Of a stretch of DNA of 64,000 nt, positions 22,720 through 32,898 are shown piece by piece. Both the position numbers and the translations under genes were made by a program. Position 1 is the stretch's first letter, and every line of letters begins with the position of its first letter. The notes below the pieces were generated by a model. That model was given only the letters and a program-made list of their open reading frames with translations, did no database searches and was not told where the DNA came from. This stretch comes from JACTOJ01 sp032335695 (lineage in GTDB: Bacteria > Bacillota > Clostridia > Clostridiales > Clostridiaceae), in the NCBI RefSeq assembly GCF_032335695.1, contig NZ_JACTOJ010000017.1, positions 1-64,000 on the forward strand, in the 5' to 3' direction.

Positions 22720-25065
22720 ATGAAGAAAAAAAATAGGGTTATTTTAGTTACTATAATATTAACTATTTTTATGTCATTAATTTCTGGAGGAATATCTGCA
22801 AAGGCTGCAGATAATCCGGAAAATGCGATGTTTCCAAGTGCTCAAGAATTATTTAATGGCCAAGATAAAGATAAATATTTAAATGAATATAGACCGAATT
22901 ATTATTTAGATTTAAAAAAATCCGGAGGAATATTTAAAGCTTTTGACTTTTCAATATTAAATACTTTAGCCAATGCTATTTTTTCATTAGAAAGTGTTCT
23001 AGCATATGCAGTTATTGTAGTTGTATACTATGCGTTTAATTTAAATATATATGATTTTTTCTCAAGTTATTTGAATGCTATTTCTAATGCACTTAAGACT
23101 ACAGTTTTTGATCAACTATCAATGGCTGCTATAAGTTTAGCTGGAATATTTTTTGTAATTAAATTATTAAAGGATCAGAGGACTCAAATATGGACAGGAT
23201 TAATTGAAGTAATATTAGTTGCAACTTTGGGATATGGCTTTCTAACTAATCCAACTCAAGTATTAAACACTGTAGATAAATTTAATAGGGAAATAAGTCA
23301 AAATATCTTAGAGGGAACTTACTTTGCAACTAACAATGGGGCATCGTCATCTTCTTCTACAATGGCTGTCTGCAATAACTTATGGGTTATCTTTGTACAT
23401 AAGCCATGGGAAGTAATGGAGTTTGGTAATACTAAAATTGCAAGTCAGTATGAAGACAAGATACTAACAATGGATCCAAGTTCGGATGATAGGCAAAATT
23501 ATGTTAATGATATTGCTAAGGATGGCCAGCACTTTCAATCAAGTGTTGGGAAAGGAAGATTCGTAGTATCAATAGTGTATCTTTTAATATTTATTATAAT
23601 GGCGATAGTTATAGTGCTACTTTGCTTTTTTATGCTAGCTTTTCAAATATTTAGCGTATTAATTAGCTTGTTTGCGGCAATTATATTCCTGTTAGCTCTT
23701 ATACCATGGTTTGGCTTTAAAATAATTAATTCATGGGCAGGTAAAATCATAGGATATATGAGTATGCGTATAAGTATATCATTTTTATTAGCTGTAGTAT
23801 TTTCTTTCATATTAGCCACCTATGAAATGTCTGATAAGTATTCTATATTTGTTATTATGCTTTTGCAAATCGTAATAATTGTAGCTGCTTATTGGAAACG
23901 AGAAGATATATTTAATATGGTGCTAAATTTCTCAAAGAATTCAAAAGAAGCATTTAGGGAGCCTAGCAATATTCATAGGCATGTAAGAAATGATAATTTA
24001 TTGTCATCACAAATTAGGAGAAATAATAAGGACCGCAATAGTAATATAGGAAGCAACATAAGAAGTAGTACTAATGCTTCTCCACAAGGTGGGGCATCAA
24101 GTTATCAAAATAGAAATAATACAAGCAAGGGAGCAAATAATACTACTGCATCAAACAAAACTGCTTCAAGCTCCAGTGGAAATAATACTGGCACAAGTTC
24201 TACTGGTAGCAATATTAATAATCAGAATCAAGGGAAAAGCCAACAACAAAGCAACCCTTCAAATTATAAAAGCAATCAGGCTCAAAGAAATAATATCGAA
24301 AAGCATTTACAAAACATCAATACAGCTATAAATGAAGGAAATAAAGACAGAAAAGATGATAAGATTAACGATAATCTTAATAATATACGGAAAGACACAA
24401 GCAATATAAAAGAAAATGCGCATACTCCAAATAACGACTTTGCTTATGAAGAAAATCCATATGCATCTCAACGACATTATAATAACGCCAATCTAAATGA
24501 CAGACTCAGACTTGCAGAGGATATATTGAATAATAGGTACGAAGCCTCAAAATATATGTCTGAGAAGAAAGCTGCAAAAGAAAATACAGAACCTAAATAT
24601 AGTTATTTTGTACAAAAGGCTATGAGTAGAGAAGAAATGAATTTACCTAGATTTGAAGAACGCCAAAAAATTGCTGTTGCCGCTCAAATCGATAAGGTGT
24701 ATAAAAGCGGCGGAGATGTCAATCAACTGTATATCATGAGTGATGAACAAAATAATGATGTAGAAAGGCCTAAAGCAGTTGTGGCTGAAGAAAATAATAA
24801 TGAAGGTCATGTAGAACCTAAAGAAATAGAAACTAATCTTAATAATACTGGCCCAGAAACATTAATTAATGATTTTAATAATGAATTTAATAAGAAATAC
24901 GATGTTAAATTTATGGAAAATTTGATAAAAAAATATGGCAAAGAAAATGTTAGACAAGTATTAAACGAAATGAAAAGAATTAATAAAAAAGATAGTATTA
25001 AAAACCCAGCAGGATACATTACTACTAGCCTAAGAAATAATAAAATTGAGAGAAACGAGGATTAG
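22720..25065 (+). CDS. TcpH/CD3337-EF1877-family conjugation membrane protein (VirB6-like)
   Basis: 781 residues: signal peptide ending ISAKAADN, then about seven or eight membrane helices (about 85-410), then a 370-residue cytoplasmic tail. The tail opens with a low-complexity Asn/Ser/Gly/Gln stretch (about 440-540). TcpH is an essential, polytopic core component of the Tcp machine. ATG 22720 is 4 nt after the VirB4 stop, behind GGGGAG. Confidence 0.8.
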   Translation: MKKKNRVILVTIILTIFMSLISGGISAKAADNPENAMFPSAQELFNGQDKDKYLNEYRPNYYLDLKKSGGIFKAFDFSILNTLANAIFSLESVLAYAVIVVVYYAFNLNIYDFFSSYLNAISNALKTTVFDQLSMAAISLAGIFFVIKLLKDQRTQIWTGLIEVILVATLGYGFLTNPTQVLNTVDKFNREISQNILEGTYFATNNGASSSSSTMAVCNNLWVIFVHKPWEVMEFGNTKIASQYEDKILTMDPSSDDRQNYVNDIAKDGQHFQSSVGKGRFVVSIVYLLIFIIMAIVIVLLCFFMLAFQIFSVLISLFAAIIFLLALIPWFGFKIINSWAGKIIGYMSMRISISFLLAVVFSFILATYEMSDKYSIFVIMLLQIVIIVAAYWKREDIFNMVLNFSKNSKEAFREPSNIHRHVRNDNLLSSQIRRNNKDRNSNIGSNIRSSTNASPQGGASSYQNRNNTSKGANNTTASNKTASSSSGNNTGTSSTGSNINNQNQGKSQQQSNPSNYKSNQAQRNNIEKHLQNINTAINEGNKDRKDDKINDNLNNIRKDTSNIKENAHTPNNDFAYEENPYASQRHYNNANLNDRLRLAEDILNNRYEASKYMSEKKAAKENTEPKYSYFVQKAMSREEMNLPRFEERQKIAVAAQIDKVYKSGGDVNQLYIMSDEQNNDVERPKAVVAEENNNEGHVEPKEIETNLNNTGPETLINDFNNEFNKKYDVKFMENLIKKYGKENVRQVLNEMKRINKKDSIKNPAGYITTSLRNNKIERNED

Positions 25066-27011
25066 TGGGTGATATGGGGATAATCAGAAATAGAAATAGA
25101 AACAAGAAATCTAAAAAGAAAAAAGGGATAATAGCTGGTATAGTAATTTTGCCAGCTATTATGCTTATTATGATAATATTTATGGCAGCAAGCATGGAAG
25201 TAAATTTCTTTGGTAGTGATACAGTAGATGCAAGTTTATCTGACGCTGACAATCAGAAAATGCTACAGGTGATAAAAGATAAAACTGAAAAAATGAATAG
25301 TGATAATACATTTAAGGATAATGGAAATAAGATTGGTAAATTTGTAGACTATTACAAGACAGATATTCAATTTAAGCAAGGATGGGAATACACTCTTGCT
25401 TATGTAAAATATTGGCAAATAAATCAAGATAAAGACACATATAAGAGCTATAATGATGTCCTTAATTATATAGATAAAGTAATAGATATAATAAAGCCTA
25501 AGTTTACATATAAGAAAGACAAGATAGTTACAGTAAGAGAATATAAGGATATTGAAAAGTATTTTGATCAAGCACATGGATCACCGGATGGGAGTATAGT
25601 TATAGTAAGTTCGAAACCATCAAATTTTCAACCTACTAATTATAGTTCAGGAACAAAGATTTATGTTAAAAATGAAAATACAACATACTTAGTATCGAAT
25701 GGAGTTACTAGCAACTTTTCTGTTAGTAGTGGAGTGCCTCCTGGGACCTCATATAAAATATTTGTTACACAGCCTGATAATTTAGATCAGTTAAATGGAC
25801 AAATTATATATGTATTAAATGATAATGCGACATATCAAGTCAGGGATAAACATGTCAGAGATGATTATGACGGAGATTATACTTATTATTACCTTCAAAA
25901 AACTTCAGATGGAAGACCAGATGAACTAAAGAATGTTATAATATGTCCTCAAAAAAGCGATATGAAAAGTGCAGATCAGTATAATAATAACGATATTATA
26001 TATGTTATAAATGAGAATAATACATATAAAGTAAGTAAAACAAGTGGATTAGGATTTAGCACATTATCAGGAAAACCAGTTGAGATTGGGAATGTAATTC
26101 TTTTGGATGCAAGACCTAGTAACTTTAGCAGAGATCAATACAAGACAGGAGATATTATATATGTAATATCTGAAGATACCACATACAAAGCTCAGGAAAA
26201 AGTAGTATGGAAAACAGATAAAAAAGAAGATGAAGAATATTTTTTAACTGAAGCAAAAAATGTTAAAGGTACCTTCAGCGTAACATATAAGTCTCAGACT
26301 GATGTTGTTACTAAACCTGACGAAAAAATCACTACAACCAAACCTGTAATTGATGGGATAAAACAGACAGATGCGCAGTATCAAAATTTAAAGAATATAA
26401 TAAGAGGTCAATATCCAGAAGAAGATTTAGACAGTGCAGCTGATGCCATTGTAAGTACGGCATCTAATTTTTTGGGACAAGACATATCAGACCCAAGTAT
26501 ATTTTATACCGGCTCTGGTACATTTGGAGGAAGTGGAGAAGCTTTTACAGGAAGTGAAGCAGATTTCATAAACAAGGTTGCTCCAGGAGCAGAGGATGCA
26601 TATAAAAAATACAAAGTATTACCAAGTATTACATTGGCTCAGGCAATGCTAGAATCAGGATGGGGAAGTTCTGATTTAACTAAAAAAGCTAATAATTTAT
26701 TTGGAATGAAAGCTTTTAGCGATTGGACAGGCCCTTATGTTGAGATGCTAACTAGAGAGGAAAATTCAGATGGATCTTCATACTATATTAGCGCAAAGTT
26801 TAGAGCGTATAATAGTTGGAATGACTCTATAGACGACCATGGAAAGTTATTAACCGGAAACTTATATTCGAAGGTTATTGCTGCATCTAACTATACTGAA
26901 GCTGCTAATGCACTTCAGGAAGCTGGATATGCTACAGATCATAATTATGCAAATTTACTTATAGGATGTATTCAAAGGTATAATTTGGATAAATATGATA
27001 AATCAAATTAA
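25065..27011 (+). CDS. Conjugation-associated peptidoglycan hydrolase (GH73) with internal repeats
   Basis: 648 residues. A basic N-terminus and membrane anchor (about 20-45) are followed by a helical region, then four repeats of about 25 conserved residues with the pattern IIYVxNENxTYKV (about 188, 236, 298, 349). The C-terminal 150 residues are a GH73/FlgJ-type glucosaminidase: LPSITLAQAMLESGWGSS with the catalytic Glu near residue 530, then NNLFGMKA. It would open the cell wall for the transfer channel, like TcpG of pCW3. GTG 25065 overlaps the preceding stop by one base. Confidence 0.85.
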   Translation: MGDMGIIRNRNRNKKSKKKKGIIAGIVILPAIMLIMIIFMAASMEVNFFGSDTVDASLSDADNQKMLQVIKDKTEKMNSDNTFKDNGNKIGKFVDYYKTDIQFKQGWEYTLAYVKYWQINQDKDTYKSYNDVLNYIDKVIDIIKPKFTYKKDKIVTVREYKDIEKYFDQAHGSPDGSIVIVSSKPSNFQPTNYSSGTKIYVKNENTTYLVSNGVTSNFSVSSGVPPGTSYKIFVTQPDNLDQLNGQIIYVLNDNATYQVRDKHVRDDYDGDYTYYYLQKTSDGRPDELKNVIICPQKSDMKSADQYNNNDIIYVINENNTYKVSKTSGLGFSTLSGKPVEIGNVILLDARPSNFSRDQYKTGDIIYVISEDTTYKAQEKVVWKTDKKEDEEYFLTEAKNVKGTFSVTYKSQTDVVTKPDEKITTTKPVIDGIKQTDAQYQNLKNIIRGQYPEEDLDSAADAIVSTASNFLGQDISDPSIFYTGSGTFGGSGEAFTGSEADFINKVAPGAEDAYKKYKVLPSITLAQAMLESGWGSSDLTKKANNLFGMKAFSDWTGPYVEMLTREENSDGSSYYISAKFRAYNSWNDSIDDHGKLLTGNLYSKVIAASNYTEAANALQEAGYATDHNYANLLIGCIQRYNLDKYDKSN

Positions 27012-27015
27012 TAAT

Positions 27016-27048
27016 AAAGCACTTCATGAAAACATGAAGTGCTTTATG
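27016..27048 (+). terminator. Hairpin in the transfer operon
   Basis: AAAGCACTTCATG (27016-27028) pairs perfectly with CATGAAGTGCTTT (27033-27045). Only a short T-run follows, so it may be a partial terminator or an mRNA end. Confidence 0.65.
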
Positions 27049-27062
27049 TTTAGGAGGAATAA

Positions 27063-27569
27063 ATGGAAAGTAAAAAAGTAAAAGTAATATATAAATTGAG
27101 TCAAAAAGGACAAAAAGATGCTTTTTTAAAAGGAATTTCATCATCTAGGGAGCAGACATTTGCAGTAGATTATCAGGACTATATGGAAAATATAATTTAC
27201 ATTAATGATGAAGGTGAATGCATACTGGATGTATCTGGAATAATCTATGGATTTATATTCGTAGGTGGAAGGGTAGAAGAGTTATTGGATAAAGAGTTTG
27301 ATGAGACTCTTAATGAACAAGAGTTATTAAAATGGATAGAGGATCAAGTAACTTCATTAGAAGCAAGAAAACAAAAGGCAATTGCTAATAACAAGAGAGC
27401 ACAAATAAAAATATGGACTATTACGAATGTAATATTATTTGTAGTAGCTATACTTATTATGATTTGTATAGGAGCAAACATTAGTTTTAAAATGGTTTTA
27501 AATTTAATTGCGGCATCAATAATACTAACAATGTGCTTATGGTGTACATGTCATAGTATTCCTAAATAG
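27063..27569 (+). CDS. Unknown protein with C-terminal membrane hairpin
   Basis: 168 residues: soluble N-terminal 115, a short coiled segment, then two membrane helices (about 117-135 and 141-160) and a Cys-rich end. ATG 27063 follows AGGAGG after the hairpin. No family recognised; it joins the conjugation and pilus blocks. Confidence 0.6.
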   Translation: MESKKVKVIYKLSQKGQKDAFLKGISSSREQTFAVDYQDYMENIIYINDEGECILDVSGIIYGFIFVGGRVEELLDKEFDETLNEQELLKWIEDQVTSLEARKQKAIANNKRAQIKIWTITNVILFVVAILIMICIGANISFKMVLNLIAASIILTMCLWCTCHSIPK

Positions 27570-27591
27570 GAAGACGTAAGGAGTGGCTAAG

Positions 27592-28008
27592 ATGTCTAAG
27601 AATGTATTGAACATAAGTAATAATAATTATGGAGAGTATGCAGAGAGACTTGGAATAAAAGACCGTGACAGCTTTAATAAGTTTTTAGATAATTTAAAAG
27701 AAATGTCAATTACAAGATGTTTATCCGGAGTAGTTGAATATGAAGACCTTAGGGATATCGCTAAAACTTTAGCAGCTTTTGATGAAATCACATTTGATAA
27801 CGAATATATATCCTATATGAAAATCGGAAAATTAAGCAAGTTAAAACTGCAAAAAGATATGACTCAAAAGGAAATAATTAAATGGATTTATAATGGAATG
27901 ATAAAATCTGTAACAGAAATGATCGATGAGGATATAAGATATGATCAAAAGAATGATTTTCTATTTGATTTAAGAGATTTTCTATGTCTAATAGAAATTT
28001 GGAGGTGA
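27592..28008 (+). CDS. Hypothetical soluble protein, 138 aa
   Basis: Acidic, helical, unrecognised. ATG 27592 follows AAGGAG; the GTG at 27583 overlaps that site. It lies directly before the CpaE-like gene. Confidence 0.55.
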   Translation: MSKNVLNISNNNYGEYAERLGIKDRDSFNKFLDNLKEMSITRCLSGVVEYEDLRDIAKTLAAFDEITFDNEYISYMKIGKLSKLKLQKDMTQKEIIKWIYNGMIKSVTEMIDEDIRYDQKNDFLFDLRDFLCLIEIWR

Positions 28009-28015
28009 TTGGCCT

Positions 28016-29221
28016 TTGGCTAAAAAAATATTTCTATCACTAGGAAGTGAAGAGCTTGAAGATATTTTTAGAAGCTCTGAAGATGTGGAGATAATGGAAA
28101 GTGAAAGTAACTTAGTTACGGTGTTAGATCTTATAGAATATGTTCAAATAGAATTTTTATTTATAAATACTTTATTGGATGACGAAGAAGAGAATATTGC
28201 TAGAATAATAAAAAAAGCGGAAAAGCTAGGCATAAAATCCATAGTTCTTGTTGATAATTTTGAAAATAAAACATTCATATCTTTTCTTGTGGGATTAGGG
28301 GTTCACAGTTTCGTAGAAATATCAAAAGTAACTAAAGAAATTATAAGAGAAAATGTAAATCATTATCCAAGAGAATTTGACTTTACACTGCTATCATCAA
28401 ATATTAAGACAAGCACAGATGTAAAAAAAGAAACTGTTGTTCGAACAGTAAAGCATATAGCTGAAAAACAAAAAACTGTTGAGGTTGTTAATGGAATTAC
28501 AGCTGTAGTAATATCTAATGCTCCTACAGGGAAAAGCACTTTGGCATGGATTATAAGCCATTTGTTTGCGGAAAGAGAGTATAACACAGCTTTAGTAAAT
28601 ATAGATCAATATCATAGTGCAAATATTCTTTTAGGGACTATAGAAGATCAGGTTCCATTTGAAGAAGAAAAAACTGAAGGAATATCAATCAAAAATAACT
28701 TTACCTTATTTACAGGTGAATTTATGGGAGAAGAGATAAGCAAGGATAAATTTCAAAGCAGTTTAGATGATATTAGATTAAAGTTTGATGTTACAATTAT
28801 AGATTGCAAAACTGGATATAGTGAAAATATGATGGCAGCAATGATTAATAGCGATGTTATATTATTTGTTTTTGATATGAATAATGTACATACAAGACTT
28901 AATATAAGCATGATTGAAAAACTTAAGGGAAAAATTAATCCTCAGAAAATTATAGTTATTATTAATAATAGTTACCGCAACATAAATGAATATGAAAATA
29001 CCATAAAGTTCATAAAGTCTATGAAAATAAAATTTAGAGATATATTATCGATTAAAGCTTCTGGTGAATGTATTTATGAATGCATGTTTAGTACAAAAAA
29101 TCCTGTAGCTGTTTCCAAAGACAAAGAATTCATAAGAGATTTGCAAACACTAATGAAAAGTCTAAATGCAAAAGAATCTAAAAAAGGTATATTTAAATTT
29201 TTAACAAGGAGGTTCACTTAA
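28016..29221 (+). CDS. CpaE/TadZ-like ATPase of a Tad-type pilus
   Basis: 401 residues. The N-terminal about 130 residues look like a receiver-type (Rossmann) domain (VDNFENKTF, GVHSFVEI). The C-terminal part is a MinD/ParA ATPase with a deviant Walker A, SNAPTGKSTLAWI (about residue 164), and TIIDCKTG as Walker A'/B region. TadZ/CpaE proteins place Tad pilus machines at the membrane. TTG 28016 follows GGAGGTGAT. A copy of its last 55 codons recurs at 30449-30612. Confidence 0.75.
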   Translation: MAKKIFLSLGSEELEDIFRSSEDVEIMESESNLVTVLDLIEYVQIEFLFINTLLDDEEENIARIIKKAEKLGIKSIVLVDNFENKTFISFLVGLGVHSFVEISKVTKEIIRENVNHYPREFDFTLLSSNIKTSTDVKKETVVRTVKHIAEKQKTVEVVNGITAVVISNAPTGKSTLAWIISHLFAEREYNTALVNIDQYHSANILLGTIEDQVPFEEEKTEGISIKNNFTLFTGEFMGEEISKDKFQSSLDDIRLKFDVTIIDCKTGYSENMMAAMINSDVILFVFDMNNVHTRLNISMIEKLKGKINPQKIIVIINNSYRNINEYENTIKFIKSMKIKFRDILSIKASGECIYECMFSTKNPVAVSKDKEFIRDLQTLMKSLNAKESKKGIFKFLTRRFT

Positions 29222-29502
29222 TGGATAATAATAATTTTATAGTAAATGGAGATACAGAAGGAGGTATGTCATTCACAAACAAAATAATAGAATCGATTAT
29301 TCTTAAAGATACGAAAGGGAAAGTAATAGTTTTAGATCCGCAATTTGATGCTGTAGATAGTAATTATTAGGACAGTTAGGTATAGGGTTTAAAATAGCTT
29401 CTATTAAAAAAAAGTGAATTTAGGAAAAAGCTTATACCTAAATATGCAACAAATCAAAACAGAAAAATCAATGGCGAGGAATACGTACTAAGGGCATATT
29501 AA
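29221..29502 (+). pseudogene. Relic of a VirB4-like ATPase domain
   Basis: The frame from ATG 29221 gives 49 residues: NNNFIVNGDTEGGMSFTNKI, then KGKVIVLDPQFD. These resemble the Walker A and following strand of VirB4/TrsE ATPases, with GGMS in place of GGKS. It stops at 29368-29370; further matching fragments (LGIGFKIAS) appear in shifted frames to about 29502. It is best read as decayed, not as a working gene. Confidence 0.5.
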
Positions 29503-29520
29503 GTAGTTTAGGAGGATTTT

Positions 29521-30405
29521 ATGTATATTGATATTCTAATTAGTTGGTTAGGTTATATTTTTATAATGTATTTATATTTTAATATTTTCAAAGAATTGTT
29601 TCCGATGAACAAGAAAAGGTTTATTTTAATATTTTTGCTAGGAGCAGCATTATCTTTTCTATCGTTTTATTTAGGATTAGTATTATCTGCAGTTTCATTG
29701 ATATTAATGCTAATACTTATACTTTTAAAACAATGCAATAAAGATAAATTTAAAAAATATATTCAGGACAACTCAATTAAAGGATATAACATAATTTTTA
29801 AAATGGTTAACGGTAAAGAAATAGATATTTCTACTACAGTGGAGGGATTTGAAAAAATAAAAAACTGGTTTGAAAATGATTCTGAGGAAAGCTACTCATC
29901 AGAAGTTACTTGCAGTTCAAAAGAGGGCATTATAAGTGGTAAGACGATTTTATTAAATAAAGTCAATATAGTTGAATTTTCCTTCGAAACTGTTACAAAT
30001 AGGATAAATATACTCAATTTTATTAAGTATATTTTTACGTATCCAGCTCCAAAGCTAATTGACCTAACTAGCTTTGCTAGGTCGTTATTTGCCATACCTA
30101 CTATATTAATAATATATATATTATATAGTAGATATGCCCTAAATATAAGCATAAATAGCACCTTAAATAATGAAAATGCAATAAATTATGTCTTTCATGT
30201 AACTATGTTGGCTATAGCAATTGTATTTATTATAGCATATTTGATTTTCTTCCTTATAAAAATATTTTTTTGGAAATCTGGAAATCGCAATTATTTTTAT
30301 AAAGTAGAGAGCCAAAGAAGATATAAAATATATGATTATGCAATTTCCAATTTTTTAGTGATTGCACTTTTTTCTCATGTCATTTTGTCTACGGTTTTAT
30401 TTTAG
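29521..30405 (+). CDS. Hypothetical membrane protein, 294 aa
   Basis: Three N-terminal membrane helices (about 7-75), a soluble beta-rich middle (90-165) and three C-terminal helices (about 190-290). No prepilin-peptidase GxGD motif is present. ATG 29521 follows TAGGAGG. It lies between the VirB4 relic and the cpaE duplicate, so it arrived with a rearranged segment. Confidence 0.6.
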   Translation: MYIDILISWLGYIFIMYLYFNIFKELFPMNKKRFILIFLLGAALSFLSFYLGLVLSAVSLILMLILILLKQCNKDKFKKYIQDNSIKGYNIIFKMVNGKEIDISTTVEGFEKIKNWFENDSEESYSSEVTCSSKEGIISGKTILLNKVNIVEFSFETVTNRINILNFIKYIFTYPAPKLIDLTSFARSLFAIPTILIIYILYSRYALNISINSTLNNENAINYVFHVTMLAIAIVFIIAYLIFFLIKIFFWKSGNRNYFYKVESQRRYKIYDYAISNFLVIALFSHVILSTVLF

Positions 30406-30448
30406 AAGGAATGCTACGGTCTGAATATAGCTTATTATCTATTATAAA

Positions 30449-30612
30449 GCTTCTGGCGAATACATTTATGAATGTATGTTTAGTACAAAAAATCCTGTAG
30501 CTGTTTCCAAGGACAAGGAATTCATAAGAGATTTGCAAACACTAATGAAAAGTTTAAATGCAAAAGAACTAAGAAAGGTATATTTAAATTTTTAACAAGA
30601 AGATTTACCTAA
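30449..30612 (+). pseudogene. Duplicate of the 3' end of the CpaE-like gene
   Basis: About 165 bp closely match 29056-29221, including the AATCCTGTAGCTGTTTCCAA and TTGCAAACACTAATGAAAAG segments. A missing base after GCAAAAGAA breaks the frame. It has no start of its own, so it is a relic bracketing the inserted segment. Confidence 0.75.
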
Positions 30613-30631
30613 TGAGTGAGGAGATGGAATA

Positions 30632-31318
30632 TTGGCTTATTTAAGAATTGCTTTTATGGTACTTGGAATTGTATTTTTGGCGCGTGAGCTACTAAAACAT
30701 CAGAATATGCGAAATACTTTCTTTTGCACTGCGGGAATATTACTTATTTTTAAAAAAATTGTTATAGGAAGCAATCTCGATAGTATTGTCCCCACTTTTA
30801 TTATTAATATAATAATTATCTTAGCAGCGACTACATTATTAATGCTGTTAATGATTAAAGCTTCCACATTACATGTCAGCATCCGTAAGGCTATGCCAGA
30901 AGAAACGCATGATATAAATGAATATAAAGCAAAAAATAATACGGAAGGAAGAAAACATATATTATCACTTATAGATGATATCGAATGGTCGTCGGCGGAT
31001 AATAAATCTAGATATTCAAGTATAAAAGAAAGCATAAATATTTTAAATAATACTTTAGAGTTAGATCTTCTTGAACATACCCGTAACAATGAAAATAAAC
31101 TAGCTGGTTTTTTAACAGAGAGGCAGAAGCAGTGTATATTTTCATTTACATATAATATCAACGGAAAAAACGCTCAAGGAGCATATCATGAGTTATATGA
31201 CTTCATAGAAAGTTGTGGAATGTTGGATGGCAAACCTATAGACATAATTGAGAAAATTATAATTAAGAACGAAATAATGCAGATTGAAAATCTCATGGAA
31301 AAGCAGTGTACAATCTAA
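30632..31318 (+). CDS. Membrane-anchored protein of the Tad-like operon (TTG start)
   Basis: 228 residues: three membrane helices in the first 90 residues, then a soluble helical domain. Unknown family. TTG 30632 follows GAGGAG; an ATG at 30624 gives only six codons. Confidence 0.6.
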   Translation: MAYLRIAFMVLGIVFLARELLKHQNMRNTFFCTAGILLIFKKIVIGSNLDSIVPTFIINIIIILAATTLLMLLMIKASTLHVSIRKAMPEETHDINEYKAKNNTEGRKHILSLIDDIEWSSADNKSRYSSIKESINILNNTLELDLLEHTRNNENKLAGFLTERQKQCIFSFTYNINGKNAQGAYHELYDFIESCGMLDGKPIDIIEKIIIKNEIMQIENLMEKQCTI

Positions 31319-31346
31319 ATATATGAATCATGGAGGTAAAATAAAT

Positions 31347-32159
31347 ATGCTAGGAAGGTCAAATAAATATAACGGAAGAGAAAAACAAATTAAAAATAGT
31401 TTTTGGAAAGGAGCTGCTGTCACATCTATACCAGCAATAGTTGTTATCGTGGTTTTTTACCAAGTGTTTTTCATTCCGATAGCGAAAAAAAATACTGAAG
31501 ATCAAATTTTAAATGAGAATAAAGAACAAAAACAGGTTGTTTATATATTAAATAAACCTGTAATTGCAGGGAATCCAGTAGAGAGTAGCGATTTTACACC
31601 GGTACCTAATAATAAAGAAGCGGTACCAGATAACGCATTGAAGGACGTAAGGACTGAAGCTTTAAAAGGTATGGTATATAAGATAAATCTTAATAAAAAG
31701 ACCTCAATCACTTCAGCTATGATTGTAAAGCAAGAAGACTATGCGGCAAATGATATAAGAAATCAGGATTATTCAGATATTGCACTTAGTAAAAATTTAA
31801 AAGTAGGAGATTATATAGACATAAGATATAAGGCTAAAGATGGTAGTGATTACGTCGTAGTTGCAAAGAAAAAAGTGCTTTCTATAAATGCACAAACATT
31901 AATTATAAATATATCCGAGCAAGAAAGGCAATATAAAAATAATGCTACGGTAGCGGCATCACTAACCGGAGGAATTTTATATACTACAATTTATATAGAT
32001 CCTCAAAATCAGGAAGCTGCTAAGGTAACTTACGAATTAAATGATACTATAAAGAAAATGATAACGAGCAATCCTAATGTTGTTAATAGCGCTGAAAAAG
32101 ATCTTAAAGATAAAAACGCATCTACAGTAACTACAGATAAGCCTAATTTTGCTAACTAG
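31347..32159 (+). CDS. CpaB/RcpC-like pilus assembly protein (SAF domain)
   Basis: 270 residues. An N-terminal anchor helix (about 22-40) is followed by a SAF-type domain, VVYILNKPVIAGNPVESSDF (about 63-82), then a region with NLKVGDYIDIRY, the pattern of Flp pilus assembly protein CpaB/RcpC. The start ATG 31347 follows TGGAGG; the upstream frame overlaps the preceding gene. Confidence 0.75.
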   Translation: MLGRSNKYNGREKQIKNSFWKGAAVTSIPAIVVIVVFYQVFFIPIAKKNTEDQILNENKEQKQVVYILNKPVIAGNPVESSDFTPVPNNKEAVPDNALKDVRTEALKGMVYKINLNKKTSITSAMIVKQEDYAANDIRNQDYSDIALSKNLKVGDYIDIRYKAKDGSDYVVVAKKKVLSINAQTLIINISEQERQYKNNATVAASLTGGILYTTIYIDPQNQEAAKVTYELNDTIKKMITSNPNVVNSAEKDLKDKNASTVTTDKPNFAN

Positions 32160-32178
32160 TAAGGAGGAAAATTTGAAA

Positions 32179-32886
32179 ATGAAAAAATATCTATTTTTAG
32201 GAGCTAAACGTACTGGTAAAACTACAAACATGATACTATTAGCAAAAATATTGGCCAAGCTAAAAAAGAAGGTATTAGTGGTTGATACATCATTCGATCA
32301 GGGTATAAAAAGCTTTTTTTGTTTTAATAGCGATATTGAAAGTTTGAACCCTTTGGAAGATTCTAAAACAATCATAAGAGATGACTTTGAAATAGTCTTT
32401 GGACAGCAATACAAGACATTTGATATTAATAGACTTAAAGAATATAACTTAGAGAAATATGATTATGTTTTTTATGAAGGCGATATAAATGTGCCAATGG
32501 ATTTAATTCATTCTGCAGAAAGGGTATTTTTATTTCAAGATGGAGATAAGGCTGCTCTTTATGAAAATAAAGATATATTAGGAAAAATCAATATTGAAGA
32601 AAACAAGATAATTATAGTATTTAACAGTATGCTAAATATTGAATATGGGCCAATGTATCTGCTATCAGAGCTGGTTAAATATATAAAAATTAAGGATCTT
32701 TCAAAAGTAAATGAAAACATAGAAATTCTATTCGATGAACGCAATTTAGGAATTATCCAGGAAGGAAAGATGAATGGGAAAATAGATTTAAAAAAACTCA
32801 CAGACGAATATAAAGGAGCGTTATTCGATTTTATTAATATTATAGAAAAAGTTGATATAAAGAATTTTAAAAAAATAGCAAAGTAG
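32179..32886 (+). CDS. P-loop ATPase, ParA/TadZ-like
   Basis: 235 residues with Walker A FLGAKRTGKTTNMILLAKIL near the N-terminus, then VLVVDTSFDQ (Walker A'). Order in the operon and fold suggest a second TadZ-like positioning ATPase. ATG 32179 follows AAGGAGG. Confidence 0.6.
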   Translation: MKKYLFLGAKRTGKTTNMILLAKILAKLKKKVLVVDTSFDQGIKSFFCFNSDIESLNPLEDSKTIIRDDFEIVFGQQYKTFDINRLKEYNLEKYDYVFYEGDINVPMDLIHSAERVFLFQDGDKAALYENKDILGKINIEENKIIIVFNSMLNIEYGPMYLLSELVKYIKIKDLSKVNENIEILFDERNLGIIQEGKMNGKIDLKKLTDEYKGALFDFINIIEKVDIKNFKKIAK

Positions 32887-32898
32887 AAGGTGATAATT

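Noticed and set aside
30700..31161. 153-codon minus-strand frame
   Set aside because: It lies fully inside a well-supported operon gene on the + strand, without start signals or a known domain.
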